Assembly: GCA_902566925.1 (NCBI GenBank)
Contig: CACFKO010000026.1
Coordinates: forward strand, 1-8,085
Length of the DNA: 8,085 nucleotides
Direction: 5' to 3'
Source of the DNA: an uncultured Pelagibacteraceae bacterium
GTDB taxonomy: Bacteria > Pseudomonadota > Alphaproteobacteria > Pelagibacterales > Pelagibacteraceae
Part shown: positions 1 through 6,698 of the stretch, in pieces
How the letters are laid out: each line of letters opens with the position of its first letter
Numbering within the stretch: position 1 is the first letter of the stretch
Position numbers and translations under genes: made by a program
The notes under the pieces: model-generated
What the model saw: only the letters and a program-made list of their open reading frames with translations
Databases searched by the model: none
What the model was told of the DNA's origin: nothing

Positions 1-1012
1 CCCTAATAGTTGCAACTATGACAACACAATCAGGTTTTAATCCTGATTTTCTACATTTAATATCCAAAAACTTTTCAGCACCTAGATCTGCACCAAAACC
101 TGCTTCAGTCACAACATAATCTGCTAATTTAAGACCTGCCTTTGTGGCTATTACGGAGTTACATCCATGAGCAATATTTGCAAATGGTCCACCATGAATA
201 ATTGCAGGATTATTTTCTAAAGTTTGTGTAATATTTGGTTTGATTGCATCTTTTAATAAAACTGTCATAGGACCTTGTGCATTTAGGTCTTTTGCGTAAA
301 TAGGTTTCTTTTCTCTTGTGTACGCAATAGTTATATTCCCAATTCTTTTTTCTAAATCTTCAAGATTGTTTGCCAAGCAAAAGATTGCCATTATTTCTGA
401 AGCTACAGTAATATCAAAGCCATCTTGTCTTGGATAACCATTAGCAACACCCCCAAGATTAATATTTATTGATCTAAGGGATCTATCATTCATATCTATA
501 ACTCTTTTCCAAACAACTCTTCTAACATCTATATTTAATTTATTTCCCCAATAAATGTGATTATCAATTAATGCTGACAATAAATTGTGAGCAGATGTTA
601 TTGCATGAAAATCTCCCGTGAAATGTAAATTGATTTGTTCCATTGGCACAACTTGCGCATAACCACCACCTGCAGCCCCACCTTTCATTCCAAATGATGG
701 TCCTAGACTGGGTTCTCTTAAACACACTATAGATTTTTTTCCAATTTTATTTAGTCCATCATTAAGTCCAACTGATGTTGTAGTCTTACCTTCTCCTGCT
801 GGAGTAGGAGTAATTGCAGTTACTAATACTAGCTTACTATTTTTATTATCTTTAATACTATCTAGATACTCCAGGTTGATTTTTGCAATATGAGGACCCA
901 TTGGACTGAAAGCCTCAATTTTATTTGGAACGTTAATTTTTGCTAAAATATCTTGAATAGGCTGCATTTTGGCACTTCTTGCTATCTCAATGTCAGACTT
1001 GACTGCGCCCAT
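1..1012 (-). CDS. fhs: Formate-tetrahydrofolate ligase, N-terminal part (C-terminus cut by window edge)
   Basis: This enzyme joins formate to tetrahydrofolate using ATP, giving 10-formyl-THF in the cytoplasm; the reaction is reversible. I translated the minus strand by hand from an ATG at 1012-1010, and the frame stays open for 337 codons to base 2. The family is about 555-560 residues, so roughly 60% is present. Visible hallmarks are the P-loop-like ATP site [11 protein letters not shown] (residues 69-79, Lys76), then [20 protein letters not shown] and the nearby [12 protein letters not shown], which are near-diagnostic for the family. Later blocks ([17 protein letters not shown] and [12 protein letters not shown]) also fit. 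A strong Shine-Dalgarno AAAGGAG (1024-1018) lies 5 nt before the ATG and fixes the start. The gene is divergent from the sarcosine oxidase operon, which also feeds the folate C1 pool. I see no frameshift or stop in the visible part. Confidence 0.96.
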   Translation of the reverse strand, partial: MGAVKSDIEIARSAKMQPIQDILAKINVPNKIEAFSPMGPHIAKINLEYLDSIKDNKNSKLVLVTAITPTPAGEGKTTTSVGLNDGLNKIGKKSIVCLREPSLGPSFGMKGGAAGGGYAQVVPMEQINLHFTGDFHAITSAHNLLSALIDNHIYWGNKLNIDVRRVVWKRVIDMNDRSLRSININLGGVANGYPRQDGFDITVASEIMAIFCLANNLEDLEKRIGNITIAYTREKKPIYAKDLNAQGPMTVLLKDAIKPNITQTLENNPAIIHGGPFANIAHGCNSVIATKAGLKLADYVVTEAGFGADLGAEKFLDIKCRKSGLKPDCVVIVATIR

Positions 1013-1017
1013 TTTGT

Positions 1018-1024
1018 CTCCTTT
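1018..1024 (-). promoter_or_regulatory. Ribosome binding site of fhs
   Basis: The minus strand reads AAAGGAG here, 5 nt before the ATG of fhs. It is the clearest Shine-Dalgarno in the window with near-ideal spacing, and it decides the fhs start. Confidence 0.8.
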
Positions 1025-1029
1025 AGAAC

Positions 1030-1057
1030 TTTATATTATGCTCGAGATTTCTATACT
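1030..1057 (+). promoter_or_regulatory. Candidate sigma-70-type promoter of soxBDAG
   Basis: TTTATA (1030-1035, 4/6 match to TTGACA) and TATACT (1052-1057, 5/6 match to TATAAT) are separated by 16 bp. Transcription would begin near 1064, leaving a leader of about 39 nt before soxB. In DNA this AT-rich such matches arise easily by chance, so this is only a candidate. No obvious Shine-Dalgarno precedes the soxB ATG. Confidence 0.35.
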
Positions 1058-1102
1058 TTATTATTTAATTTTGAAAGAAATAAATTAAGTGTATTATTAA
1101 TT

Positions 1103-2359
1103 ATGCAAAAGTATTCAGTATTTAACCTCATAAAGAACGCATTCTCTAGTCATGAAAACTGGGAAGTTGCCTGGAAAGACCCAACTCCAAAAAAAAGTTA
1201 TGATGTAATTATTATTGGAGGCGGAGGACATGGGCTCGCTACTGCATATTATCTTGCTAAAGAACATAATATTACAAATGTTGCTATCATTGAAAAAGGC
1301 TGGATAGGTGGAGGTAACGTTGGAAGAAATACTACAATTATAAGATCCAATTTTATGCACGATGCCAATGGAAGATTTAACGAATTTTCTATGGATCTTT
1401 GGAGAAACATGAGTCAAGAACTGAACTTCAATGTAATGTTCTCTCCAAGAGGTATTATTAACCTTGCACATTCTGATGCTCAAATGAATGCTTACGCAAG
1501 AAGAGGAAACTCAATGAGATTAAACGGTATCGATGCAGTTTTATTAAATAGGGAACAAGTAAAAAAACTAATTCCTATGGCAGATTTTTCTGAAGATGTA
1601 AGATTTCCAATATTTGGGGGATTGATGCAGCCCAGCGCTGGAACAGCAAGGCACGACGCAGTTGCTTGGGGTTATGCAAGACAAGCTGATTCAATGGGTG
1701 TTGATATAATTCAAAATTGCGAAGTGATTGGTTTCGATGTGGTTGGTGGAAAAATAAAAGGAGTAAGAACTTCAAAAGGTGATATTAAAGCAAACAAAAT
1801 AGGACTATGTGTTGCTGGCAGCACATCAATTCTCGCTGAAAAATTAAATATGACACTTCCAATTGAGACACATCTTTTACAAGCATGTGTATCTGAGCCT
1901 ATTAAACCTCTCTTGGATCATGTAGTTACATTTGGTGCAGGACATTTTTATTGCAGTCAGTCAGACAAAGGCGAAATGGTTATGGGAGGTGACCTTGACG
2001 GTTATAATAGTTATGCTCAAAGAGGAAACTTACCAACCTTACAACATGTATTAACTGAAGGAATAGCAATGTTCCCATTTTTAAGTAAATTAAAAATGTT
2101 GAGGACATGGGGTGGTATAATGGATATGTCAATGGATGGCTCACCTATAATTGATAAAACACATATTGAAGGATTATATTTAAACTGTGGTTGGTGTTAT
2201 GGTGGTTTTAAATCAACTCCCGCATCCGGTTGGACGTTTGCACACACTATTGCACAAGACAAAGTACATAAATTAAATGCAGATTATAGTTTAAATAGAT
2301 TTAGCAAGGGATATTTATTAGACGAGAAAGGTCTTGGAACAAAAACTTGGATATCTTAA
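1103..2359 (+). CDS. soxB: Sarcosine oxidase subunit beta (heterotetrameric type)
   Basis: This is the catalytic flavin subunit (DAO family) that oxidises the N-methyl group of sarcosine. The protein is 418 residues, against about 405-417 in the family. Residues 34-50 form the FAD-binding Rossmann motif: DVIIIGGGGHGLATAYY, with GxGxxG at Gly39, Gly41 and Gly44, and Glu64 at the end of the second strand. The block TARHDAVAWGYAR contains His184, which aligns by context with the histidine that covalently carries FMN in characterised heterotetrameric enzymes (His173 there, from memory). The C-terminal GGIMDMSMDGSP and NCGWCYGGFKSTPASG are typical. I chose the ATG at 1103 because the frame extends further upstream (to an ATG at 953) only by overlapping fhs antisense with residues that do not resemble the family. 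The stop codon abuts the soxD start. Confidence 0.95.
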   Translation: MQKYSVFNLIKNAFSSHENWEVAWKDPTPKKSYDVIIIGGGGHGLATAYYLAKEHNITNVAIIEKGWIGGGNVGRNTTIIRSNFMHDANGRFNEFSMDLWRNMSQELNFNVMFSPRGIINLAHSDAQMNAYARRGNSMRLNGIDAVLLNREQVKKLIPMADFSEDVRFPIFGGLMQPSAGTARHDAVAWGYARQADSMGVDIIQNCEVIGFDVVGGKIKGVRTSKGDIKANKIGLCVAGSTSILAEKLNMTLPIETHLLQACVSEPIKPLLDHVVTFGAGHFYCSQSDKGEMVMGGDLDGYNSYAQRGNLPTLQHVLTEGIAMFPFLSKLKMLRTWGGIMDMSMDGSPIIDKTHIEGLYLNCGWCYGGFKSTPASGWTFAHTIAQDKVHKLNADYSLNRFSKGYLLDEKGLGTKTWIS

Positions 2360-2626
2360 ATGCTATTTATAAAATGCCCATATTGTGGAATAAGATCTCA
2401 AAATGAATTTGCTTATGGTGGTGATGCCACAGTAAAAAGACCAGAACTTAACAAGGAAATTTCTGATAAAGAATGGGATGATTTTGTTTACAATAGAAAA
2501 AGTCCTAGAGGAAAACATTTAGAGTTTTGGCATCACATCTCAGGTTGTAGACAATGGTTTAAAGTTCATAGAGATACAGCTACTCATGAAATATTTAAAA
2601 CTTTAAAACCTCACGAAGAGCTTTGA
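2360..2626 (+). CDS. soxD: Sarcosine oxidase subunit delta
   Basis: This is the small zinc-binding structural subunit of heterotetrameric sarcosine oxidase, 88 residues and close to the usual size. The N-terminal CPYCG supplies Cys6 and Cys9, and the later HHISGCRQW supplies His59 and Cys63. These are the same positions as the Zn ligands in the solved enzyme as I recall it, so all four are preserved. Other family blocks seen are FAYGGDA (17-23), WDDFVYNRKSPRGKH (39-53) and the C-terminal WFKVHRDTATHEI. Its ATG directly follows the soxB stop (TAAATG) and no Shine-Dalgarno stands at the right distance, so translation is probably coupled to soxB. The subunit is thought to stabilise the alpha-beta assembly rather than to catalyse. 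Confidence 0.95.
   Translation: MLFIKCPYCGIRSQNEFAYGGDATVKRPELNKEISDKEWDDFVYNRKSPRGKHLEFWHHISGCRQWFKVHRDTATHEIFKTLKPHEEL
2615..2620 (+). promoter_or_regulatory. Ribosome binding site deciding the soxA start
   Basis: GAAGAG lies inside the end of soxD, 8 nt before the ATG at 2629. It is only 2 nt before the in-frame TTG at 2623, which argues for the ATG and places soxA 2 nt after the soxD stop. Confidence 0.5.
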
Positions 2627-2628
2627 TA

Positions 2629-5625
2629 ATGACACAAGAATTTAGATTAAAAGATGAGGGATTAATCGATAGATCCAAAAAAATTTCGTTTAAGTTTAAT
2701 GGAAAAAAATATTTTGGATATGAGGGAGATACCCTAGCGTCTGCTCTTATAGCAAATGGCGTTCATTTAGTTGGTAGAAGTTTTAAGTATCATAGGCCGA
2801 GAGGCTTTTATGGTGCAGGAGTTGACGACCCTTACGCTCTTGTTCAGTTAATAAGAAATAACGAGACCATTCCAAACATTAAAGCAACAGAACAAGAATT
2901 ATTTGAAGGGCTCGAGGCTAAAAGTGTGAATTGTTGGCCAAATGTTAATTTTGACATAGGTGGAATTAATAATTTTTTAAGAATTTTTTTACCTGCTGGT
3001 TTTTATTACAAAACGTTTATGTGGCCAAAAAGTTTCTGGTACAGAATATATGAGCCATTTATTAGAAAGGCAGCTGGCTTTGGAGTTGTAACTCATGAGC
3101 ACGATAAAGAAAGATATGAACATAAATATGAGTATTGTGATTTGTTGGTTACAGGATCAGGTCCATCAGGTTTAGCAAGCGCTTATTCAGCAGCTAAAAA
3201 TGGCGCTAAAGTAATTTTAGCAGAAGATAAACCGAGATTTGGTGGAAGCCTTTTAACTAGTGAAGTTACAATTGGAAATCAAACAGGAAAAGAATGGGCA
3301 GATAAAATAGTAACTGAGCTCAAAGAGATGCCAAATGTTGTAGTAAAAAATAGAGCGCAAGTGTTTGGTTATTATGATCACAATATGCTTGTCATGTCTG
3401 AAAGAATTTCTGAGCACATGCCAAAAACTGAAAAATTTATGCCAAAGCAGAAGTTATGGTACATAAGAGCAAAAGAAGTAGTAATATCCTCAGGCTCGAT
3501 TGAGAGACCTATAGTTTTTGGAAATAATGATACCCCAGGTATTCTTCTATCATCAGCCGCAAAGGAATATATGAAGGTATACGGAGTCTTGGTTGGTAAA
3601 AAACCTTTAATCTTTACAAATAATGACAGCGCCTATGAGACAGCTATAGAGTTTAAAAAAAATGGAATTAATCCAATAGTTCTTGATTCTAGAAAAGAAT
3701 TAAATTCTGATTTAATAACTGAGGCAAAGAATTTGGGTATAGATATTAAATTTGAACATGTAGTAGTAAATGCAAATGGTTATAGAAAAGTTAAATCTGC
3801 AGATATTGCTAAGATCTCTGAAGATAAAACTAATCTTGGAAAAATTGAGAATATTGCTTGTGATTGTATATGTGTATCAGGATTTTGGACACCTACAATT
3901 CATTTAGCATCTCAATCAGGAGGTAAGACAAAATTCAATGAAGATATTGATGCATTTATTCCAAGTCAATCTAAACAGAATGAAACAACAGTTGGATCTG
4001 CAAATGGAATATTTAATTTGAATGATACACTTAAAAATTCCTTTGAAGCAGGATACGAACTATCAAAAAAAATTACTAGCAAAGAAAATAAATTATCTGT
4101 GCCTGCAGTTGTTGAGAAAAAAAATTCAAAACATGATAAATTTTGGTGTGTCCCATTACCAAAAGGTAAAAAGTATAAAAGATTTTTAGATTTTCAAAAT
4201 GATGTAGCAGTTTCAGATATAGAATTAGCATTAAGAGAAGGTTACAGATCAATTGAGCATGTAAAAAGATATACAACATTAGGGATGGCTACTGATCAAG
4301 GTAAAACTAGTAATTTAAATGGTTTACAATTGGTTTCAAACATTGAAAACAAAGTAGTACCTGAGGTTGGTCATACAACTTTTAGACCACCTTACACCCC
4401 AGTATCTATTGGTGCGATTGTAGGTCGAGAGGTTGGCAAACACTCTAAACCAACTAGAAAATCTCCAATGCACTCATGGCATGAAAAAAATAATGCTGTA
4501 TTTGTTGATGCAGGTCTTTGGTTGAGGCCAAGATATTACAAAAAAGGAAATGAAACATTATTTGATGCTTCAAAAAGAGAAGCAGAAAATGTTAGAAAAA
4601 ATGTTGGGGTATGTGATGTGACTACTTTAGGAAAAATTGATGTGAAGGGTCCAGATGCTGCAGAGTTTTTAAACAGAGTTTATACTAATGCATGGTTAAA
4701 ACTTCCTGTTGGTAAAGCAAGATACGGAGTAATGTTAAGAGAGGATGGAATAGTAATGGATGATGGAACTACAACAAGAGTATCAGAAAATCATTACCAT
4801 ATGACAACAACAACTGCTCAAGCTGCAAATGTTCTATCTCATTTAGAATATTATCTTCAAATAGTTTGGCCTGAATTAAATGTAAATGTAGTATCAACAA
4901 CAGAGCAATGGGCTGGAGCTGCAATTGCCGGACCTAAATCAAGAGATCTTCTTCAAAAACTTTTTCCTGAAACAGATTGCTCAAATGAAGGTTTACCTTT
5001 CATGGGATTTATCGAAACGAAATTATTTGGTGTTTATGCTAGAATTTTTAGAATTTCCTTTTCAGGAGAACTTGCATACGAGGTAAATGTTGAGTCAGAT
5101 TATGGAAATTTTATGTGGGAAAAAATAATTGAATTAGGAGAAGAATTTAAGATACAACCTTATGGCACTGAGGCTTTATCAACTTTAAGAATTGAAATGG
5201 GGCATGTAGCTGGCTCAGAACTTGATGGTAGAACTACTCCATTTGATAGCTCACTAGAAGGTTTGTTAAGTAAAAAGAAAGATTTTATTGGAAAGAGATC
5301 TTTACAAAAAGAGGCATTTATTTCACCTGATAGAGAAAAATTAGTTGGTGTTGTACCTCTAGATAAAAAAACGAGCATTCCTGAGGGGTCATATATTGTT
5401 AGAGACGCAAATGCGAAATTACCCAATCCAAAGCTAGGTCATGTTTCAGCATCTTGTTGGAGTGTCGAATATAATAATCCCTTTTCTCTTGCAATAATTA
5501 AAGATGGAAAAAACATGATAGGTCAAAAACTATTTGCACTATCACCACTGAAAAGTAAATCAATTCCTGTTGAAATTGTATCTTCTCATTATGTAGATCC
5601 AAAAGGAGAAAGAGTTAGGTCATGA
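2629..5625 (+). CDS. soxA: Sarcosine oxidase subunit alpha
   Basis: This large subunit binds NAD+ and tetrahydrofolate and transfers the carbon released from sarcosine to form 5,10-methylene-THF. It is 998 residues, a normal family length. Residues 1-110 are the ferredoxin-like N-terminal domain, including DTLASALIANGVHLVGRSFKYHRPRG; it lacks the cysteines of a 2Fe-2S site, as is usual for SoxA. A pyridine-nucleotide-disulfide-oxidoreductase-like domain follows, with GxGxxG at Gly176, Gly178 and Gly181 and Glu199 ending the second strand. From about residue 610 comes a GcvT-like aminomethyltransferase (folate) domain with MLREDGIVMDDGTTT (Asp711, Asp712), FSGELAYEV and a GcvT C-terminal barrel (LVGVVPLD, GHVSASCWS). 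The ATG at 2629 is preferred over an in-frame TTG at 2623: GAAGAG (2615-2620) lies 8 nt before the ATG but only 2 nt before the TTG. The first residues then match usual SoxA starts. Confidence 0.96.
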   Translation: MTQEFRLKDEGLIDRSKKISFKFNGKKYFGYEGDTLASALIANGVHLVGRSFKYHRPRGFYGAGVDDPYALVQLIRNNETIPNIKATEQELFEGLEAKSVNCWPNVNFDIGGINNFLRIFLPAGFYYKTFMWPKSFWYRIYEPFIRKAAGFGVVTHEHDKERYEHKYEYCDLLVTGSGPSGLASAYSAAKNGAKVILAEDKPRFGGSLLTSEVTIGNQTGKEWADKIVTELKEMPNVVVKNRAQVFGYYDHNMLVMSERISEHMPKTEKFMPKQKLWYIRAKEVVISSGSIERPIVFGNNDTPGILLSSAAKEYMKVYGVLVGKKPLIFTNNDSAYETAIEFKKNGINPIVLDSRKELNSDLITEAKNLGIDIKFEHVVVNANGYRKVKSADIAKISEDKTNLGKIENIACDCICVSGFWTPTIHLASQSGGKTKFNEDIDAFIPSQSKQNETTVGSANGIFNLNDTLKNSFEAGYELSKKITSKENKLSVPAVVEKKNSKHDKFWCVPLPKGKKYKRFLDFQNDVAVSDIELALREGYRSIEHVKRYTTLGMATDQGKTSNLNGLQLVSNIENKVVPEVGHTTFRPPYTPVSIGAIVGREVGKHSKPTRKSPMHSWHEKNNAVFVDAGLWLRPRYYKKGNETLFDASKREAENVRKNVGVCDVTTLGKIDVKGPDAAEFLNRVYTNAWLKLPVGKARYGVMLREDGIVMDDGTTTRVSENHYHMTTTTAQAANVLSHLEYYLQIVWPELNVNVVSTTEQWAGAAIAGPKSRDLLQKLFPETDCSNEGLPFMGFIETKLFGVYARIFRISFSGELAYEVNVESDYGNFMWEKIIELGEEFKIQPYGTEALSTLRIEMGHVAGSELDGRTTPFDSSLEGLLSKKKDFIGKRSLQKEAFISPDREKLVGVVPLDKKTSIPEGSYIVRDANAKLPNPKLGHVSASCWSVEYNNPFSLAIIKDGKNMIGQKLFALSPLKSKSIPVEIVSSHYVDPKGERVRS

Positions 5626-6203
5626 CAAGTATTTCTTCCTTAAATAAAGTCCATCATTTAGGTCAATACGGTAATTTTGAAAATAAAGATGAAAATCAAT
5701 TAATAAAAATAAAAGAAATTAAAAATATTTTTATTTATCAAGTTGTAAAATTTAAAAATTCAAAAAAAAATAATACTGAGTTAATGGTTGATAATCTCAA
5801 CTTTCCTGAAGTACTTAAAGTAAACTCAAATGATCAAACACGAATTTTATGGATGGGGCCAGAGAATTGGTTAGTTATTTCCTCAAATAATCTTTTAAAT
5901 GAACTCAATGAAAAGTTTTCTACGACTGAATTTGCAGTTACAGATATTTCTCATTCAAGATCTATAATTGAGCTTCAAGGCTCAGATGTACTAGAGGTAA
6001 TTAAAAAAGGATCACCATTTGATATAGAGAGCTTAACCAAGAATAATTGTACGAATACAGTCTATAATGGAATCACTATTACAATTGACAATATCGAAGA
6101 TAGTAAAAATCAAATAAGAATTATATCTTTAAGAAGTTTTGGTGAGTCGCTCTACCATTCTGTCACAGATGCTTGTCTCGAGTATGGTTATAAAGCAATT
6201 TGA
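5622..6203 (+). CDS. soxG: Sarcosine oxidase subunit gamma
   Basis: This is the fourth subunit of heterotetrameric sarcosine oxidase, 193 residues, with a fold related to the GcvT aminomethyltransferase domain but no known catalytic role. Sequence identity in this family is low; the recognisable blocks are WMGPENWLV (77-85), VTDISHSRSIIELQGSDVLEVIKKGSPFDI (starting at Val106) and the C-terminal LRSFGESLYHSVTDACLEYGY. The ATG overlaps the soxA stop as ATGA. AAAAGGAG (5601-5608) sits 13 nt upstream, somewhat far, and AGG lies closer at 5617-5619, so translational coupling is likely. The N-terminal half is very rich in lysine and asparagine and includes an A9 tract (5762-5770), as expected in such an AT-rich genome. 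It is the last gene of the sox operon. Confidence 0.9.
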   Translation: MTSISSLNKVHHLGQYGNFENKDENQLIKIKEIKNIFIYQVVKFKNSKKNNTELMVDNLNFPEVLKVNSNDQTRILWMGPENWLVISSNNLLNELNEKFSTTEFAVTDISHSRSIIELQGSDVLEVIKKGSPFDIESLTKNNCTNTVYNGITITIDNIEDSKNQIRIISLRSFGESLYHSVTDACLEYGYKAI

Positions 6204-6292
6204 GCGATCTCATTATGAACATATGTGGATAACTATTTTCTAGCACCTTGTAAAAATTCTAAATATCAGTACCCACAGATTTTATTTAAATC
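6204..6292. other. Intergenic region between soxG and the lipoprotein gene
   Basis: These 89 bp contain no recognisable GC-rich hairpin plus T-run, so the end of the sox transcript is undefined. A DnaA-box-like 9-mer lies at 6224-6232. Immediately before the lipoprotein ATG the sequence is A/T-rich with no clear Shine-Dalgarno. TTGTAA (6248-6253) resembles a -35 box, but no -10 box stands at the proper spacing. Confidence 0.5.
6224..6232 (-). promoter_or_regulatory. Consensus DnaA-box 9-mer (function unproven)
   Basis: The plus strand reads TGTGGATAA, the reverse complement of TTATCCACA, the canonical high-affinity DnaA box. A weaker opposite-strand copy, GTACCCACA (2 mismatches), lies at 6269-6277, 36 nt away. 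A single perfect match in 8 kb of AT-rich DNA can arise by chance, and there is no box cluster, so an origin is not supported by this window alone. It could be a DnaA-titration or regulatory site, or coincidental. Confidence 0.3.
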
Positions 6293-6637
6293 ATGGGAAA
6301 ATATATTAAAATTTTTGCACTATTATTTCTGACAGGGTGTCTCCAGTCTACAGCCTCACTTATTGGACCTGCCTACACTATTGGTTCATCTGGAAACATC
6401 TACCAAGCAGGATTAAGTTATGGTCTTAATGAAACATTACAAAGAACAACAGGCAAATCGACTATTGATCATGCTAGGTTGTTATTAGAAAATACTAAAA
6501 ACTATCATCAACAAGGTAAAAATAAATTGAAAAATTACTCAAATAGAAGAACAAATAATATCAAAATTAGCTCAGACGAGTTTTTTACTTCAGTAAAGTC
6601 AAATATTGAAAAAATCCCCGAATATTTTATCGATTGA
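6293..6637 (+). CDS. Small predicted lipoprotein of unknown function
   Basis: The 114-residue product starts MGKYIKIFALLFLTGC, a short basic N-region, hydrophobic core and lipobox LTGC with Cys16 as the predicted lipidation site. Signal peptidase II processing and anchoring in the outer or inner membrane facing the periplasm are therefore expected. After the Cys comes ASLIGPAYTIGSSGNIYQAGLSYG (residues 21-44), then NETLQRTTGKS. I recall similar S(S/T)GNIYQAGLSYG segments in uncharacterised proteins of SAR11-type bacteria but know no function. The rest (57-114) is polar, rich in Lys and Asn, with no cysteine and no second membrane segment. The ATG at 6293 is the only start that yields the signal peptide; no Shine-Dalgarno is evident. 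It is co-directional with soxG across an 89-bp gap, so membership in the sox transcript is uncertain. Confidence 0.8.
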   Translation: MGKYIKIFALLFLTGCLQSTASLIGPAYTIGSSGNIYQAGLSYGLNETLQRTTGKSTIDHARLLLENTKNYHQQGKNKLKNYSNRRTNNIKISSDEFFTSVKSNIEKIPEYFID

Positions 6638-6663
6638 TAATTTAATTCATAAAATCATTTAGC

Positions 6664-6680
6664 TTATAAAAATTTTATAA
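6664..6680. repeat. Perfect A/T inverted repeat (8-bp arms)
   Basis: TTATAAAA, one A, then TTTTATAA forms a perfect inverted repeat with a 1-nt centre. It overlaps the candidate -10 box at 6676-6681, so it could be an operator or simply melt easily. All-A/T palindromes are common in such DNA, so the meaning is uncertain. Confidence 0.5.
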
Positions 6681-6681
6681 T
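6676..6681 (+). promoter_or_regulatory. Candidate -10 box of the GNAT gene
   Basis: TATAAT is a perfect -10 hexamer, 17 nt before the ATG at 6699. No convincing -35 element lies 16-18 bp upstream. Initiation about 7 nt downstream would give a very short leader of about 11 nt. Confidence 0.35.
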
Positions 6682-6682
6682 A

Positions 6683-6694
6683 TACCTACAGGTA
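6683..6694. repeat. Short inverted repeat overlapping the GNAT ribosome binding site
   Basis: TACCT, AC, then AGGTA form a perfect 5-bp inverted repeat. The right arm contains AGG (6690-6692), the likely Shine-Dalgarno, 6 nt before the ATG. This could be a small operator; with a 2-nt loop it is unlikely to be an RNA hairpin. Confidence 0.4.
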
Positions 6695-6698
6695 ATTT

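Larger units (their letters stand above)
1013..1102. other. Divergent intergenic region between fhs and soxB
   Basis: These 90 bp must carry the promoters of both fhs (minus) and the soxBDAG operon (plus). The stretch is almost entirely A/T apart from the CTCGAG palindrome at 1041-1046. It is too short for a glycine riboswitch together with a promoter, and I see no such aptamer core. On the minus strand, CATAAT (1040-1035) could be a -10 box for fhs, but no good -35 box stands at the right distance. Confidence 0.6.
6638..6698. other. Intergenic region before the GNAT gene, with two palindromes
   Basis: These 61 bp are nearly pure A/T. They hold a perfect 8-bp inverted repeat (6664-6680) overlapping a consensus -10 box, then a second short inverted repeat (6683-6694) overlapping the ribosome binding site of the next gene. 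No stem-loop with GC content suitable for a terminator of the lipoprotein gene is seen. Confidence 0.5.

Noticed and set aside
953..1102. N-terminal extension of soxB starting at ATG 953
   Set aside because: It overlaps the strongly supported fhs gene antisense, its residues do not resemble SoxB, and the ATG at 1103 gives the usual family length.
1115..1483. Open frame on the minus strand inside soxB
   Set aside because: It is antisense to well-conserved SoxB sequence, including the FAD motif, and has no family features or ribosome binding site that I can see.
1575..1775. Short minus-strand open frame inside soxB
   Set aside because: Low-complexity translation antisense to the covalent-FMN region of soxB; a shadow frame.
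2623..2628. TTG start for soxA, overlapping the soxD stop as TTGA
   Set aside because: The candidate Shine-Dalgarno is only 2 nt from the TTG but 8 nt from the ATG at 2629, and the ATG start matches the usual SoxA N-terminus.
4076..4279. Minus-strand open frame inside soxA
   Set aside because: It is antisense to soxA. The hydrophobic look comes from the complement of Lys/Asn-rich codons.
5160..5426. Minus-strand open frame inside the soxA GcvT domain
   Set aside because: It is fully antisense to conserved SoxA sequence with no recognisable domain.
6204..6292. Replication origin at the DnaA box
   Set aside because: Only one perfect box and one weak copy are seen. There is no box cluster and no gene that usually flanks an origin, so this was kept only as a possible site.
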